Of a DNA stretch of 13,903 bases, positions 12,511 through 13,903 are shown one piece after another. The DNA comes from an uncultured Clostridia bacterium. Lineage in GTDB: Bacteria > Bacillota > Clostridia > Oscillospirales > CAG-272. The notes beneath the pieces were generated by a model. It did not search any database, was not told where the DNA came from, and worked only from the letters and a program-made list of their open reading frames with translations. The position numbers and the translations under genes were made by a program. The stretch spans positions 1 to 13,903 of the forward strand of contig CAMETB010000025.1 in the NCBI GenBank assembly GCA_945936265.1, in the 5' to 3' direction. Every line of letters starts with the position of its first letter. The stretch's first letter is position 1.

Positions 12511-13698
12511 TCATTTTTCCTTTTTGGAAATCTTAAATAAAACTATTACCATTATAATAAGAAGCACGGGAAAGGCGAGCGCTACGGCAAAGCCGGCTTT
12601 CATATTGTTTTCAAACGCACCCGATACCTGCCCTGCAATAGTGGGACCGGCAAGGCAACCGAAATCTCCCGCAATGGCAAGCAGACCGAACATAGGCACG
12701 CCGCCCATTGGTTGCTTTTGCGCGGCAAGACTGTAAGTGCCGGGCCAGAGCACGCCGCATCCTATACCGCAAAGTGCGCATCCTATAAGCGATACTATTG
12801 CAACGGGCGACAAAATCGCTATAAGATATGACGCTATACATATTGCGGCAGAGATGAGAATGCCTTTTTCAAGATTGATTTTCTCGGACTTTTTTGCATA
12901 GAAAAGACGCGCAACACCCATACATACGGCAAACATACAAGGACCGAGCAGATCTCCGAGCCACTTTTCAACCCCGAGGCCTTCCTCCGCAAATGCCGAT
13001 GCCCATTGGCTCATCGCCTGTTCGCTTGCCCCTGCGCAAAGCATCATAATAACGAATATCCAGAATATCTTGTTTTTAAGAAGTGAGGAATATTTCGTTC
13101 CGTTTTCTTCCTCGGGTAAAGTGTTTATCGGAACTATCAGAAACAAAAAGAAGTTGACAGAGGGAACGATTGCCCAGATAAGAGCGAGGACCCTCCAATT
13201 TTCTATACCGACAAAGACAAAAAACAGCGTCGATACAAGAATAACAAGGACCTGCCCCCACGAGTAAAAGGAGTGAAGCAAGCTCATCATACCGCTTTTG
13301 TTTTTCGTCGGGCAAGCCTCGACTATCGGGCTGACGAGCACTTCTATAAATCCCCCGCCGATACTTGAAATAATGAGCGAGAGCAGAATTGCAACGTATT
13401 TGTTCGGCATAACGGACGGCAATACGGCAAAGGCGATAAGGCCTGCTGCTGAAAAAATATTTGCTATCGCCATACTTTTTCGGTATCCCAGTTTAATAAT
13501 ATACTTTGATCCGATAAAGTCTATTAAAAGTTGTGTTGAAAAACCTATAAAAATCAGAATACTTATCTCTGCCAGAGATATTTTGAACTCATGTGTAAAT
13601 CTGACAAAAAGAAGCGGGAATAAATTTATTATAATCGCCTGTGTGATATATCCTATACACGAGGCAAAAATGGTTGCTTTGTAACTCTTTTTTAACAT
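12511..13698 (-). CDS. MFS transporter
   Basis: A 395-residue major facilitator protein with about twelve hydrophobic segments. Features include GGGFIEVLVSPIVEACPTK (about 118-136), LHSFYSWGQ (about 144-152), a central polar loop PINTLPEEENG, and ASEQAMSQWASAF at the start of the second half. These fit the sugar-type (FucP/GlcP-like) branch of MFS seen in Clostridia; the substrate is not readable from sequence. The start is ATG 13698 with GAGGTG 4-6 nt upstream. The open frame extends to 13755, but that extension overlaps the -35 box of the promoter and is not part of the protein. The gene lies 60 bp after the asparagine synthetase fragment with no terminator between, so some transcripts may read in from there. 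It converges on the EIIC-GH78 operon. Confidence 0.9.
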   Translation of the reverse strand: MLKKSYKATIFASCIGYITQAIIINLFPLLFVRFTHEFKISLAEISILIFIGFSTQLLIDFIGSKYIIKLGYRKSMAIANIFSAAGLIAFAVLPSVMPNKYVAILLSLIISSIGGGFIEVLVSPIVEACPTKNKSGMMSLLHSFYSWGQVLVILVSTLFFVFVGIENWRVLALIWAIVPSVNFFLFLIVPINTLPEEENGTKYSSLLKNKIFWIFVIMMLCAGASEQAMSQWASAFAEEGLGVEKWLGDLLGPCMFAVCMGVARLFYAKKSEKINLEKGILISAAICIASYLIAILSPVAIVSLIGCALCGIGCGVLWPGTYSLAAQKQPMGGVPMFGLLAIAGDFGCLAGPTIAGQVSGAFENNMKAGFAVALAFPVLLIIMVIVLFKISKKEK

Positions 13699-13726
13699 TT
13701 TGCACCTCAAAAACCGAACTGCCACC

Positions 13727-13755
13727 ATTTTATCATAGGCGCATATGAAAAGCAA
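13727..13755 (-). promoter_or_regulatory. Sigma-A promoter of the MFS gene
   Basis: Minus strand: TTGCTT (13755-13750), 17 bp, TAAAAT (13732-13727), TGA-extended. The -35 box starts 4 bp after the upstream stop codon. The start of transcription near 13720 lies downstream of the longer open-frame starts, which supports ATG 13698. Confidence 0.65.
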
Positions 13756-13758
13756 GCA

Positions 13759-13903
13759 TTATTTTATATTTACGTTGTACTTTTTCATCCATAAATCAAA
13801 CTGAACAAGCCATGCGACGAGCTGAGGTGCGCCCATCAGTTGTCCAAACCACGTTTTGCCCGATGAAATTATCTCGTCAAGCCTGCCTCTGTCAAGATAT
13901 TCG
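13759..13903 (-). CDS. asnB: C-terminal end of probable asparagine synthetase (glutamine-hydrolysing)
   Basis: The minus strand reads open from the right edge to TAA at 13761-13759, giving 47 residues. The run TWFGQLMGAPQLVAWLVQFD followed by LWMKKYNVNIK matches the C-terminal tail of AsnB-type asparagine synthetases, where a W-[YF]-GQLM-x-x-PQ block and a final [YF]-W-x-x-x-Y segment occur. The full protein (N-terminal glutaminase plus C-terminal AMP-forming synthetase) would extend well beyond the window, so neither active site is visible. The call rests on this short tail only. The MFS gene follows in the same direction with its own promoter. Confidence 0.7.
   Translation of the reverse strand, partial: EYLDRGRLDEIISSGKTWFGQLMGAPQLVAWLVQFDLWMKKYNVNIK

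Noticed and set aside
13699..13755. N-terminal extension of the MFS protein
   Set aside because: The extension covers the promoter, the predicted transcription start lies downstream of it, and GAGGTG precedes ATG 13698.
14..13903. CRISPR array, tRNA, rRNA or insertion sequence
   Set aside because: No regularly spaced direct repeats, no cloverleaf with conserved TTCGA-type arm in the gaps, no rRNA segments and no transposase were seen in reading the intergenic regions.

Overview
The window looks like chromosomal core DNA from a low-to-moderate GC Firmicute, most likely an uncultured gut-type member of Clostridia. The reasons are strong GGAGG-type ribosome sites, sigma-A promoters with TTGACA/TATAAT-like boxes and TG-extended -10 elements, compact intergenic hairpin terminators, heavy use of ATA/AAA codons, and the gene set (GTP-type PEP carboxykinase, class II aldolase, small Sfp-like PPTase, cytidylate kinase-like protein). 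I see no rRNA, tRNA, CRISPR array, transposase or phage module. Species cannot be decided from sequence reading alone.

Layout. Positions 1-110 hold the N-terminus of an unrecognised minus-strand gene behind a promoter and a terminator-like leader (161-284). Then, on the minus strand, come a small lipoprotein with a Cys/His zinc-knuckle-like domain (384-683) and GTP-dependent PEP carboxykinase (767-2572). A divergent CYTH-domain protein (2740-3177) converges on class II fructose-bisphosphate aldolase (4188-3325), preceded by a 4'-phosphopantetheinyl transferase (4795-4286). Divergent from that is a cytidylate kinase-like protein (4928-5551), convergent with a lone acyl carrier protein (5902-5672) that has a long leader and a palindrome inside a perfect promoter. 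A tyrosine recombinase (7241-6237) follows, with a dif-like inverted repeat just after its stop codon. Next are an unrecognised four-helix membrane protein (7402-7938), a PAP2 phosphatase plus small membrane protein operon (9247-7995), a tightly coupled plus-strand pair of a PTS EIIC_2-type membrane protein and a GH78-like cytoplasmic alpha-L-rhamnosidase-type hydrolase (9393-12471), an MFS transporter (13698-12511), and the C-terminal end of a probable asparagine synthetase (13903-13759).

How the genes fit together. PEPCK and aldolase are central carbon / gluconeogenic-glycolytic enzymes. PPTase and ACP are a natural enzyme-substrate pair (apo-ACP to holo-ACP) although separately transcribed. 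The EIIC-like/GH78-like pair looks like a small carbohydrate-use operon, and the convergent MFS gene could carry a related solute. Most convergent neighbours share or abut back-to-back terminators, and the divergent pairs use closely packed sigma-A promoters, so nearly every intergenic base has a visible transcriptional role.

No clearly new multi-gene system was found. The most interesting signals are regulatory: the 17-bp palindrome filling the acpP promoter spacer, the long acpP leader with competing helices, the leader/attenuator at the left edge, and the dif-like repeat next to the recombinase. The EIIC-GH78 coupling and the stand-alone zinc-knuckle lipoprotein are the best protein-level leads.
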